NCBI GenBank assembly: GCA_963971305.1
Contig: OZ020303.1
Location: forward strand, 18,473,184-18,537,183
Direction: 5' to 3'
Length of the DNA stretch: 64,000 nucleotides
From: Arcuatula senhousia
Taxonomy: Eukaryota > Mollusca > Bivalvia > Mytilida > Mytilidae
A program made the translations under genes and the position numbers. Below the pieces are notes generated by a model. That model was given only the letters and a program-made list of their open reading frames with translations, did not search any database and was not told where the DNA came from. Positions 11,564 through 22,500 of the stretch are shown in pieces (positions within the stretch are counted from its first letter, which is position 1; each line of letters begins with the position of its first letter).

Positions 11564-13054
11564 ATGATTAAAACGAGAAGTGCATATTGGCTTTTAGATG
11601 AACCAAGGGGAGACAATTTTTCGAATATGACCAAGTACCAAAGTTCTTATGCAATGGAATCCTCTGAGTCAGAAAGTTTAGCTCCAACCGAATTTCCATT
11701 GATCGATTCTTTAGAAAGTTCAGCAGGATTAACAGTAGCAATCGAACGATGTCCTTTATGTGACGAGTCTAAAAGGAGATATTTTTGTACATCATGTGTC
11801 AAAAATGGATTATTTATTCATTCTAAAGCAACAATATGTATAAGATTCACTGATTTTCAAAGAAAATTTGACCGCCTAAAAGTTGACAGGGATCACTATT
11901 TGAAAAATTGTAAGAAAGCTTTAGAATCTCAAATCCAAAGTGATGAAATCAGTATGAAAATCAATGAATGTCACAGAAAATTAGAACTGTTTCGTGGTGC
12001 GTTGAAAATGATTAACAACAAAAATTTGCAAGACAAGACAAGGTTAGAGGCATTAAGAAAGTCAAACTCTAACAGAACACTGAAGGCAAGAACACACAGA
12101 GAAAAGAAACTATTAATTCAGAAATATATAAAAAAGAAACTATTTGACATTGATGAAACAAATAATAGGAATGTATCCATTCTGTGTGATTTATCAGAAA
12201 TAAGAAGGCTGCACATGGATGATATTCAAAAGTTTATATTCCCTGTCCATGAGGTTTTTCATTCCAGACCCAATGAAAATATAATGGCTCTAAGTACTGT
12301 ATCAGCTTTACGGGATGCAAGTCACACAACATACATTGGAGGTCGATGGGTATATTCCAACAGTATTGAAGATGGATGTTTTGCCATTATTGAACCCACC
12401 CTACCAAACAATGGAGATTATTCTGCTTACACATTATGGGTAGCTGCAAACAGAGAGAATGCTGGTAATACTGACAATAGTTTAAGAAATCCAGGTCATA
12501 CAATCAGTGGTGCCCTTACATTTTCCAGTCAACTTTTATCTGTATTATCTTATCTTTTGGATGTGAGAATGCCATGGCGACAAAAATATAGTGAGTTTTG
12601 TGGTGGAGATTTGCCAGAAAGACATTTTAAAGATGCTGTGTCAAGATTAGGCCAGAATATTATTTACTTGTGTTTTTCACAAAATCTTCAAGAAAACCAC
12701 CAGCTAGATATAAAAAATACTCTACAAAACATTCTGTATTTGTTACAATCAAATCATTCACAAAACTCTCCGATTATTATTGATGATGAAATGCTTGATT
12801 CATTTGAAGAAGTTATACTACAGGAGTATTATAAAACCGATTATCACTCTGATATGACAGAGGATGTAGAAGGGGATTGGGAACAAGTTAATGAAGATTT
12901 GACTGAAGTGACAGCTCCATGTCCTAGTTATAACAGCATGATATCAGAAATCCCCTCAATGGTTTACACGGAACGACAATCTGAATCAACACTAGCCTTA
13001 ATGTCATCTGCTGCTGCTTCATTTTTCTCAGCATTTAAAACAAACAAAAAGTAA
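11564..13054 (+). CDS. ATG14: Beclin 1-associated autophagy regulator ATG14 (Barkor), intronless
   Basis: ATG14 is the subunit that directs the Beclin 1/VPS34 PI3-kinase complex I to phagophore formation sites. The 496-residue frame has the family's order of parts. The N-terminal zinc-like motif CPLC...CTSC has its Cys at about residues 63, 66, 75 and 78. A Lys/Glu-rich coiled-coil region follows at about 95-215. The conserved core includes SGRWV-like GGRWVYSN, LPNNGDYSAY and LYLCFSQ. The C-terminus, SSAAASFFSAFK, resembles the membrane-curvature (BATS) helix. Length is close to the human protein (492). The start at 11564 has A at -3; Met22 or Met31 are possible alternatives. The whole gene is one exon. 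It pairs head to head with WASHC5. Confidence 0.95.
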   Translation: MIKTRSAYWLLDEPRGDNFSNMTKYQSSYAMESSESESLAPTEFPLIDSLESSAGLTVAIERCPLCDESKRRYFCTSCVKNGLFIHSKATICIRFTDFQRKFDRLKVDRDHYLKNCKKALESQIQSDEISMKINECHRKLELFRGALKMINNKNLQDKTRLEALRKSNSNRTLKARTHREKKLLIQKYIKKKLFDIDETNNRNVSILCDLSEIRRLHMDDIQKFIFPVHEVFHSRPNENIMALSTVSALRDASHTTYIGGRWVYSNSIEDGCFAIIEPTLPNNGDYSAYTLWVAANRENAGNTDNSLRNPGHTISGALTFSSQLLSVLSYLLDVRMPWRQKYSEFCGGDLPERHFKDAVSRLGQNIIYLCFSQNLQENHQLDIKNTLQNILYLLQSNHSQNSPIIIDDEMLDSFEEVILQEYYKTDYHSDMTEDVEGDWEQVNEDLTEVTAPCPSYNSMISEIPSMVYTERQSESTLALMSSAAASFFSAFKTNKK

Positions 13055-14073
13055 TTTCATTATTTGTCTTTCTCATTTGCTATTAAGATACATTAAAAAC
13101 AAAAGAATATCGAATATGTATTTATTTCCTATTGTTGTATTTTTACGTTGATTTTCTTACATAAATATTCACCATAAATTAAATAACTTGCAATTGTAAT
13201 TATTCTTTTTTGGTTTCACATGCAATGTCAGTAGATAATGCCTAGGAGATTATGTATCTTGTAAACAAACAATATAATGAATGTACATGTACAATGTATA
13301 AATATTGCTACCATTAAATGTAATTTATTACAGGTATATGTATTCCTCTTCTATATCATTAACTTGATGCATATACATGTACCAGTGGTTCCCAGACATT
13401 TTCAAGCCTGGATAGTGGATAGCCTACTAAGCTCACTGGTATACATACATGTAACTAATTTGAAACAAATCTACTCAGGTTTTACATATATTTTGCTATT
13501 TTTACCCCCCCCCCCCCCCCACTTTGAAGAAGAGAGGAGTATACTACATGTATTTTATCTTTGTCTGTCCATAGTTCCACCACACTTTTTTATATTGGCT
13601 CATAATTTAGCCACTATACTCCTAATTTGTTGATATTTGGTAACAAGCTTTTTATGAAAATGTAATGTGGGATTCATTTTGAATCTATTGGACATGTACT
13701 TCCTGTTTACCTTAAACTTAAAATGTTTCCATAACACTATTTATATCCTTTTAACTCACTGGGTAACCAGCTGGCTTGTCACCGGGGAGACCCGGGTGCT
13801 CGTCGATTACAAACTCATTTTCCTACATGTATATATATAAAACTGGGCCATCTTTTTGAATTGTAGTATACATTGTTTTTCTCTGTCTTTTGCTGATGTC
13901 TTTGATCATGTCGATAGTGAAATGCCAGTTCAAGTTCTGATGGGATAAAAATAACATTGTCTTACTATGGACAGAGGGAGCCATATCATATATCTCCTTT
14001 TCGAGAGGGACTTAGTGGACTGAGGGTTACATTATTGTATTTATTTTTCCATGATTTTGGGGGTGAATATTAT
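13055..14073. other. 3' flank of ATG14, mostly unrecognised
   Basis: AT-rich non-coding DNA with a pure C run at about 13506-13520. At 13750-13815 'taactcactgggtaacc...accggggagacccggg' looks faintly like a decayed tRNA-derived SINE head, but the B box is poor. No gene was seen. Confidence 0.4.
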
Positions 14074-14179
14074 CATCTTTGCTAGCCAAGGGTTACGATC
14101 CACTAGCACTTACCTTGAAGTGCAAGATGATCTTTGAAGATATGTGCTAGCGGATAGTAACCCTTGTCAAGTGAAGATG
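14074..14179. mobile_element. Small MITE, CATCTT termini
   Basis: Terminal inverted repeats run 'catctttgctagccaagg...' on the left, and the inverse of '...cccttgtcaagtgaagatg' on the right, with shared CAAGGGTTAC and CTAGCA. A sister copy lies at 58061-58170. GGGGGTGAATA occurs just outside both ends (about 14059 and 14179) and may be an insertion duplication. Non-coding. Confidence 0.6.
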
Positions 14180-14185
14180 GGGGTG

Positions 14186-14275
14186 AATAAGACATAAGAC
14201 ATATTTTATTACCACTTATGGTCCCTCAAGGGGCAGGATCATTACAATGATTAATTATAAATAACAAATAAAGCA
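14186..14275 (-). mobile_element. LINE 3' end fragment with hairpin and TGTCTTA tail
   Basis: Read on the minus strand, this is a hairpin (CCCCTTGAGGG), then AATAAAA and a short repeated tail, TGTCTTATGTCTTAT. The order hairpin, AATAAA, short tandem tail is the same as in the other LINE ends at 33805, 37490, 50925 and 60550. Upstream sequence was not recognised as coding. Confidence 0.45.
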
Positions 14276-14487
14276 AAAAATAAAGTATACAATTTTAAGG
14301 TATGATTGTAACAATATATAATGGGTAAAGATGCCATATAAAATATTTAGATGGGAGCTTGGATATAAATAGAGATTAATAATTAATACCTCAAGCTACA
14401 ACAATGAGTGTTATTAATATAAATTTATTTTAGTTTAGCAGCCCTCCCTGTAACCAGAGGCTGAGCACATATATAAGATGTCTTTTT

Positions 14488-14760
14488 TCAGTCCGTTAAC
14501 TTCTTTGTAAGACTTTTATGGAAAATGAATTTCTTGAAAAGTATCATAGGTAGGCATCTGATATTTAGTATACAGACAGTTGAGGTTATGATCTACACAA
14601 CTGTCACCATGTCCTGTGATCCTGACCTATTGTCACGCTCCAGTGACTCTGTGAACGTAGGATTTGTTTCAGGTCGCTAACTTCTTTGTAATAATTTTGT
14701 GGAAAATGAATTTCCTGAAACCTGTAATAGCTAGGCATCTGATATTTAGGATGTCGATGA
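14488..14760 (+). repeat. Two-copy direct repeat of about 180 bases
   Basis: 'gttaacttctttgtaagacttttatggaaaatgaatttc' near 14497 and 'gctaacttctttgtaataattttgtggaaaatgaatttc' near 14675 head two diverged copies. Both are followed by 'taggcatctgatatttag'. Non-coding. Confidence 0.5.
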
Positions 14761-15038
14761 ATTAGATTAGGGTCTATGTCATCTCACCTTGACCTCATTT
14801 TTACACCAAATGACTTGATATTGTTTGGGGTTTTTTTTTCAGTCTTTTATGTTAAGTCTGTTTCTCAATAATTATGATATTTGGAATCACTTTAGATTCT
14901 TCTATAGGTTGTGTCAATATCATTCAGTTACCTGCCACATGACCTTAACCAAGAACTTAAGACCTGGGTAAACTTTAAATGTGTTTTGTGGTGTGCCAAC
15001 AGGCGTGACATACTTTTAGTGGACTCACTTGTTATAAC

Positions 15039-15208
15039 CACAGGCGTTTGGGTTCAGGATTATTTTTTTTTATTAATAACGTGTACAGTAAAAAAAAATC
15101 ATACTCGTCTATATACTATTTCCACGTGGAAATAGTATATAGACGAGTATGAAAATTTTTATATACACGTTATTAATAAAAGAATAATCCTGAACCCAAA
15201 CGCCTGTG
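15039..15208. mobile_element. Near-perfect 170-base palindromic MITE with 8-base target duplication
   Basis: The left arm (15039-15125) and right arm (15126-15208) are inverted copies meeting at TTCCAC|GTGGAA with almost no spacer. The ends are CACAGGCG...CGCCTGTG. The flanks carry GTTATAAC at 15031-15038 and 15209-15216, an 8-base target duplication typical of hAT-type transposons. Sister palindromes with CACAGGGG ends are at 35822-35878 and 63861-63986; a single arm of this same sequence is at 51733-51816. Non-coding. Confidence 0.8.
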
Positions 15209-15225
15209 GTTATAACAATATCACT

Positions 15226-17364
15226 ATTTTCATTTAAGTAAAATAATGCAATCAGTGTCCGGTTTCCTAAAACATCTCAAATAAGAGGATTTCTTCAACT
15301 CAAAACCTCTCTTAAGCATTAATAGCATCTAAACCCACCATCAATTTCTGTGAACTAAATACAGGGGATATTGGTTAATATATGGCACCTTTATAATTTT
15401 AAAAAGAAATTGAAGCAAACAGGAGCATAAAATAAACACGTTTTAAACTTGTGTTATAAAGCAACAGCAACACAATAATCATAAAATGAGCTTTCATGGG
15501 ACCAATCCAACAAGATAATAAAATGTTAATTTTGTTATTTGTCACAATCGACCAAAGTTGCGATAAGCAGTCTGTTAGCTGAACAGTCAGTTGTCGCTTT
15601 TCGTTTGGCTTTTGTCTCCGTTTCCATAAGTTTATCCCCCTAAAAATTAAGTGACATTCATAAAAATTTGATGAGTATAACAGTTTATCTCAAACTAGAA
15701 ATTCAAATTTGTTTAGTTATTGGTTTTTAAAAAATGGAGTTATTGCTGTTAATTAAGGTATGCTGTACATCAAAATTTTACCTTCTTGAATTTTGTCATC
15801 ACTTGGCGTTCACCGTCTGTCCGGTAATTTTTCTTTAACATGATAAAGACCCCCTCTGAAATCACTTAAGTATATTGCCTTTGAAACTTATATGAGTTTG
15901 AGAAAATTTAAGGCAACTTCCCTTCTTCATTATGAAATAAACTCATTCCCCTCAATCGTCAACTTTGGGCATTTCACAGTTTTTGCATTTTTTCTAATAT
16001 AAAAACCACAAGTGCTCATATTGAGATCAACAAAGGAACAAGGATCAATGCTGATTAAGCATCATTTCAGCATTCATGCAGGCTACTCTTCTGAGTTCCC
16101 ATGAAAGAAGTTTATGAGTCTAATTGGAGTACCCATCCTCTGTGTCCACGTTCAAATTCCGGAGAGCTAGTCTGTACTGTAGAATCATGAGACTTGATAG
16201 CTAGGCCAGCATCTAGGTAAAATAAGGTTAACGATGTTTTGCTTCAGATTTTCTGACGAGCTCTTGTCTCAAAAACTTTGCATGGTAGAATTACAAAACT
16301 TCTTGGTTTATAGATGCTTATACTGGTATATGGTTATCTGATAGCATTCAGGTTGTGACTTATTCTAGATACTTAGCAAAAAGGAAAACATTAAAAAGTG
16401 CAGTGGACAACAGCCTGCAGTTAATGTTTAAATAAAACTGGGATAGTTCTACTCTGGTTAGAAGTATGGGCTGTAAATCTAATGGTAAAATGCAAAAGAA
16501 ATGCCTTTAAAGTTTAGAATTGTATATACAGGGGTAATACATTTTGATCATTTCCTTCAACTTCTCCAAAAAGAAAGAAATGATTTAATCAGTATTACGT
16601 GCAAATTTACTGTCACTAATCAAGTGAAATCATCAAGAAAATGACTTGAATAGTACACGAGGTGTTACGTTGAGAGGCACTGCTCATCAACCTAACTATT
16701 TCTCGATGGAATTTAATTCATTAGGAGCCAATACACAAGGGAAAGTGATTATATTTGTAAACAGTGCGCTGCTTGATCAATTATATCTTAACTTGAAAGT
16801 TCAGAGATAACAGTTACAATGCTCACTTCCTCGCAATCAGTGCTAATTGGTAAAAATAACACAAAAATATAGAAAAAGGTAAGACAATTTAGAAAATATT
16901 TGCATTCGTGATTAAACCAGTATGTAGTCGATGTTTCTGTATTCAATTTGTGCCAAAAAATACTATTGAAGATTTGAAACAATATGTTTTAAGTTAGAAT
17001 TTTTGGATGAACTGCTTAATTAAAGGTATGAAGTTTACCACTAAAGCTGCTTGTTTTTAAGTCTGCTTTTTTTCAACTCTTTTTTATTTATATTTGGAAT
17101 AAGTGTATTAAAAATGAACATATTCATTTTTGAATTGCAAAAACCTTTTAGACAATGCAAGGAGGAACCGATATGATTTAAACTTTGATTGGAATAAAGA
17201 TGGTATTTCCCAGAGTACTCATACGACTGATGTATATGCTATACATTTGATTTATCCTGTGACAAATATTTTTTTCCTAAAATACATTCTGCAAATCAAA
17301 CCTTGACAGATGTACGTTTAGCTGGTGAAATATTTTATCTAAAATAGAATATGCACATTGGACG
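15226..17364. other. Intergenic DNA upstream of the FAM167-like gene
   Basis: AT-rich, with scattered short frames and no protein similarity I can recognise on either strand. Promoter elements for the gene at 17365 must lie at its right end, but none could be picked out. Confidence 0.4.
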
Positions 17365-19355
17365 ATGAACAACGGAATAATCCCACTAAGGCAAACAAGT
17401 TTACCCGGGGACATTCGCTTACCAAGACGTTACGAGTTATCTGATGCCATGGCCCCGGATAGAAAAGGGAGCATTCCATGTTCTGATAGCAGAGATGAAA
17501 GTATCGGAGACCGACTCAGCGATTTAGCCCAGGCTATGGTATGGGTAAAAAATGAATTAGTGAGTACTTTAAAGTTAAAAAATCAAAGAACTACCAATGT
17601 TGCACTTCTTTTCAAATAATCTTTTGAAGTATAACATGACTCAACAGATGTAGTTCTTAAACAATAGGCTCCCAGGAGCCTGAATCGCTCACCTGGTCTT
17701 GATGTCAACTGTATGAAGAATTTTTTAGAGCTAAATAAGGTGAACATTTCAGCAAGCAAAAGCTTTTTTTCTTTCAGAAATAGTTTTCATTCTGTAGGCC
17801 AAAAACGTGCATATGTTATTTTAAGGGCCGTCTGAACACGTTGACTCTATAGATACTTTTGTTAAGAGCTTAATGAACTGAACATTTAAGCAAGCAACAA
17901 TTTTTCTTTATATGCTAAAGTTTTCATTATATAAGCCAAAAACATGAAAACATTTTAATTTAGGTGCTGTAAATGAGCTGAACATTTAAGCAAGCAACAG
18001 CTTTTCTTTACCTGCAATAGTTTTCATTCTATAAGCCAAAAACATGAAAAACAGATTAAAAAAATCGAAACACGTTTGGTGCAGAACACCCTAAGGATAA
18101 TTCATACCAGGTTTGATTAAATTCTGTTCAGTAGTTTCAGAGGAGAAGATTTTTGGTCCAGGTGAGCTAAAAAGGAGGAAAGTGTAAAAATACACTTCAC
18201 CAATTTAAAGATTCAAGCGGTGGGTATTTGTGAAGTAACTTTGCATTTCGTCAGTATAAGTATTAATGTGAGATGCAGGGAATTAACAGTTATTTCAACA
18301 AATCTCCGGTCATTGTCGACATTCAAAATATTAACTTATAAGCTACAAACTAATTTGAACCATTTATCAAAGTTGGAAGCCAATGACATTTTCACCAAGA
18401 TTTTCGATTATCACTCATTCTGTTGATAAAACTAGTGAGAAAACTGATATAATTATTAGACTTAACATATCTAAGCCAACAAAAGAAAAACGAAGATAAA
18501 TTTTTAACGTGCGTCAAATGTATGCGGTTAGAAATGCCAATTTAATATGCGTCAGTTGACATGCATTTAACGTACGTCAGACGCACGTAAAACACAGTCC
18601 ACATTTTGCCTGTGTAGGGAGCGACCATTTGATTTTTTTTGGGGGGGGGGCTATGGTGAAATTTGAAATAAAAAGGCAGGATGGCAAAAATCCAGAAATA
18701 AAAAGGCAGGACAGTGCTTTGAGTAAAATAAAAGGCAGGATGGTATTTTGGGCTAAATAAATTGTTATTTCTGACTACGTAAATTTATTCAAAACATTAA
18801 AACACACATATTTATGTTTATCGCTCTAGCAGACATGTATTTGGTTATTCTAGTAAACTCATTTAGATTCAGATATATAATGCAGGTGTCTTTCCTTATA
18901 CTGCACATGGTCAAGATTGTGCTGCATTTTCTTTTCTTGTTCGGTTAGGGATAATTCCATGTTTATTGTTTGCGTTTTCTACCTTCCAAATGCTGCTCTT
19001 CAATTTCATCTTTATATTCGAACTTTTTTAGATATTGCTGAGACAACATGATATTTTACTAAAAAGACAATTCAGTGACATTCAGGACACGATCCACACA
19101 CTCCAGAAATCAAAATACAGAAGCCAAAGACACAAGTGTTCAAATCTGAGCATACAATCAGACTGTAGCAGTATTGATATTTCATTGGACAATTATGTTG
19201 TTCGCCCAGCCAATAGCTTTACTCTACTGAACGACGAAGAGGGTGACGATACCTTCGATATGACAACTACTTTCAGACCTCGTACTTCCTCAATGAAAAC
19301 AACGCGAGACTTAGCTGCAGTTGCCCGAAGACGAGGAAGTAAAGATCTAATTTGA
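17365..19355 (+). CDS. FAM167-like protein, two coding exons
   Basis: FAM167 proteins are small conserved animal proteins of poorly known function; one vertebrate member lies at an autoimmune-risk locus. Exon 1 is 17365-17559 (65 residues, donor GTGAGT). Exon 2 is 19032-19355 (107 residues plus stop, acceptor TTTTTTAG). The phase is 0, giving 172 residues. Joining the exons rebuilds the family signature: AMVWVKNEL from exon 1 followed by an LLRQHDILLKRQF stretch and DIQDTIHTLQ. This matches the vertebrate pattern AIAWLRKEL...[23 protein letters not shown] in spacing. The remainder is Ser/Arg-rich and low complexity. The 1.47 kb intron carries two repeats. A relic of exon 2 with its upstream intron lies near 52180-52797. 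A further upstream exon cannot be excluded. Confidence 0.75.
17666..18170 (+). repeat. GGCTCCCAGGAGCC tandem-array element, short copy
   Basis: It starts 'aggctcccaggagcc' with 'gctcacctgg' shortly after, and ends 'ccaggtgagct'. The interior has about three diverged units built on 'aagcaagcaacagcttttc' and 'gttttcatt'. It lies in the FAM167-like intron. Larger copies are at 20971-22500, 44723-45534 and 61536-63690. Confidence 0.7.
18610..18780 (+). repeat. GACCATTTGA-G-run dispersed element
   Basis: 'gagcgaccatttgatttt' is followed by a G run and then repeated 'aaataaaaaggcagga' phrases. An inverted copy is at 29045-29308; diverged relatives are at 52858-53150 and 60609-60874. It is intronic in the FAM167-like gene. 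Non-coding. Confidence 0.6.
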
Positions 19356-19767
19356 ATTTAATCAATGTGATCAGGTTGTTTTCTTACATTTTTGTTGATT
19401 AATTATAAATTTATTACTGGAATAATCGCTTTAGTTTTTTCTGTTTTATTTCCCAAAGACATTTTGTATTTAATTCCATGGTACTATATACTTTCAATGC
19501 AATAGAAAATTGAAGTTTGGAAAAACTAGAAAACTTGTTCTTTTGAAACACAGGCACTTGTATACAGGATAACCCATATGGTGCCCCACCCCCCTTTTTT
19601 TCAAAACCGATTATTTTTTCATTTTTTCTGTTACATTTCTCATTTTCACTCATACACATGTCAAATATATGCAAATCTACCATCAAACAGTATCTACTGT
19701 CCATATGGGGTTACTGATATATAATAAGCATACAAGTGCCTGTGGTATAAATTAAAGATCAAGTCAT

Positions 19768-19893
19768 ATGAGCAGCGACCGCTGGTCACATTGAAGGCTG
19801 CTGGCTGTTTTCCATTGTGGATATTTAAAATATACGTTTATAATGTAGGTTGTGTCGCGTACACTTATTCCACATCTCATTTTCTTCTATCCC
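19768..19893 (+). repeat. Dispersed SINE-like repeat copy
   Basis: Close match to 4345-4500, including 'cgctggtcacattgaagg', 'gctgttttccattgtgg' and 'cgtacacttattccacatc'. It lies downstream of the FAM167-like gene. Confidence 0.65.
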
Positions 19894-20089
19894 ATTCGTG
19901 GTAAAAAAAAATGGCACAAGAACTCATAAAATGGCAGAAATAATACACTGTATACAGATAGTACTATACTTTTCTGCCTTATTACCAAAGAAATTTTATG
20001 GAACACCTCGTGCGCTCATAGAAATGGAAATTCCATCTCTCAGATAAGTGCAGATGTTTGTTTCATAAGGTTTTATTTTATCTCTTCTG

Positions 20090-20245
20090 GAGCACCTGCC
20101 TTCACTCTCGATACGACTTGTTTTTGTGTGTTTGATGTTGTTTGTTTCTCCGTGCTGTTCTCGTTCGTGTTTGCTGGTTATGTCTTTGTCCTTTCAGACT
20201 TGTAACATTTGAATGCCCCATTGGTACCTCTTTGCCTCTTAGTAG
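20090..20245 (+). repeat. Dispersed repeat with 'gttctcgttcgtgtt' core
   Basis: Shares the phrase 'gttctcgttcgtgtt', followed by 'tgtctttgtcctttcagactt', with copies at 55418-55505 (plus) and 58490-58640 (minus). Non-coding; probably a SINE or MITE family. Confidence 0.5.
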
Positions 20246-20495
20246 CGTAGCTTTCAATTTAAATGCGAGCCTTGCAATATTTTCTAAGCATTGCTTTTAT
20301 CGTCCACGTTCTTAATTTGCATTATCTGTATAAAACATTGATTATCCTTCTTTTAGAAACTATAACCACAAATATTTTAATACGTTTAGCATGCAACACT
20401 TACAAAATAACACTCAAAGATACTCTTTTTATAAATCGTTCAAGAAATGTACACGCGTACGACCATGGCAGTTTCACACTAGCTATTCATAGTTT

Positions 20496-20836
20496 TGTCT
20501 CGCCTGCGAAGCGGAGAGAGACATAGGTGTTAATTTGCGGGGGCGGCGTTAACTTTTATGTTAAGGTTTTATGAGCACCTCCATATCTTAGAAAAAAAAA
20601 TCTATAAGTCCTAGTTTGATGAAACTTTGTAGGCATATGCCCCAGTGGTATCTTAGCACAACTGCATCCCCACCTTTTGACCTTGACCTTGATTTTCCGG
20701 TTAAATGACTTTGACAATTTTCAATACATATAATCTACATATCTCAAGAACTATAAATCCTAGGTTGATGAACTGTAGCTTTTGATTGTGTTTGAGGAAT
20801 AACAAGGTATTCCGATGGTACCGGCAGGCGAGACCC
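20496..20836. mobile_element. GTCTCGCCTGC-terminated TIR element
   Basis: Begins GTCTCGCCTGCG and ends GGCAGGCGAGAC. The interior holds 'gaaactttgtaggcatatg' and paired 'tgaccttgaccttga' half-sites. Same terminal family as 2659-3570. No coding sequence. Confidence 0.55.
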
Positions 20837-20970
20837 CCTTTAGTGTTTATTCTTGTTATAAGCTGTTTGGACTAAAATTCATGACAAACCTTTGTGTTGA
20901 GCATGGACAGTGTGAATTTTATCAAGTACTTAGGTCTAAAATATAAGCAGAATCTTCAGAAAACCTTAAT

Positions 20971-22500
20971 TACAAGAGGCCCACAGGAGCAGGACTCGCT
21001 CACCTGGTCGTAAAGCTATAAAGCTCTCTTCTATAAACTGTTACCCCTTAAAGTGGTCATGTGACAACTTAGGCCCAATGGAGACTTTTGTAAAGCTTAA
21101 TGAGCTGAAGATTTAAGCAAGCAACAGCTTTTCTCTATCTGCAATAGATTTCATTCTTTAGGAGAAAAAAAACGCTATTTTTCTTACCTTTAGAGAGCCA
21201 TAACTCCGATAAGGGGTCATCTGACATCGTCTGTCTAATGGAGAAATGGAGAGTTTCGTTTAGCTCAATGAGCTACAGGTTTAAGCAAGCAACAGCTTTT
21301 CTCAATCTGCGACAGTTTTCATTTTATAGGGCAAAAACATGGAACAAGAAGCTAGCTCCCAGGAGCCTGAATCGCTCACCTGGTCTTGTATCGACCCTTT
21401 AAATACTTTTGTAGAGCTAAATGAACTGAACATTGAAGCAAGCAACAGCTTTTCTCTATCTACTATAGTTTTCATTATGTAGGCCTAAAACATGAAAAAC
21501 CGTTATAAAGGGACCATAACCCCTATAAGGGGTCATCTGAAAACTTCAATCCTATGAAGACTTTTGTCGAGCTAAATGAGCTGAATCATAAAGCAAGCAA
21601 CAGCTTTTCTCTATCTGCTATAGTTTTCATTCTATAGCCAAAAACATGAAAAAAACTTTATTTTAAGGGCCGTTGTCCCAATAAGGATCATGTGACAACT
21701 TCAACCCTATGAAGGCTTTTATAGAGCTAAATGAGCTGAATCATAAAGCAAGCAACAGTTTTTCTCTATCTGCTATAGTTTTCATTCTATAGCCCAAAAC
21801 ATGAAAAAAAACTTTATTTTAAGGGCCGTTACCCCAATAAGGGGTCATGTGACAACTTCAACCTTATGAAGACTTTTGTAGAGCTAAATGAACTGAACAT
21901 TTAAGCAAGAAACAGCTTTTCTCTATCTGCTATAATTTTCATTCTATAGGCCAATAACATGAAAAAACATCATTTTAGGGGCCATAGTCCCTATAAAGGG
22001 TCATCCGACAACTTCGATCCTATGAAGACTTTTGTAGAGCTAAATGAGCTGAACATTTAAGCAAGCAACAGCTTTTCTCTATCTGCAATATATTTCATAC
22101 AATAGGGCAAAAACATGAAAAAATGCTATTTTTCACCTTTATGGGGCCGTAACTCCTATATGGGGTCATCTAACAACTTCGACTCAATGAAGAATTTTGT
22201 AGAGCTTTTGATGCTGAAGCAGTAGCGTGGCATCAGATTTCATCTATCTCTTATACTTTTTATACTTATATACAAGCCAAAAACAGTAGTCTGACATCCT
22301 GGTCTATTTTTAGCAACGACGGCCTTGTTCTTTGACGGATCAGGGATCGAAACAAAACCGTTTTGTGCAGGACACCCTAAGGGTCAATCATACTAAGTTT
22401 CAATAAATTCTGTTCAGTAGTTTCAGAGAAGATTTTAGAAAAATTGTCGTATGTCTATGTCATCTAAAATAACTTGATATGCCCTTTCGGTTTTCTTGTT
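20971..22500 (+). repeat. GGCTCCCAGGAGCC tandem-array element, two joined copies
   Basis: One head lies at about 20974 ('ggcccacaggagc...ctcgctcacctgg'), a second at 21350 ('gctcccaggagcctgaatc'). About eight units of roughly 150-160 bases follow. Each contains 'gagctaaatgagctgaa', 'aagcaagcaacagctttt' and 'ggggtcat', ending at 'gttcagtagtttcagag'. Non-coding. Confidence 0.75.

Noticed and set aside
13750..13815. Possible tRNA gene or tRNA-derived SINE head
   Set aside because: A-box-like and GGGAGACCCGGG parts are suggestive, but the B box is poor and no cloverleaf could be drawn.
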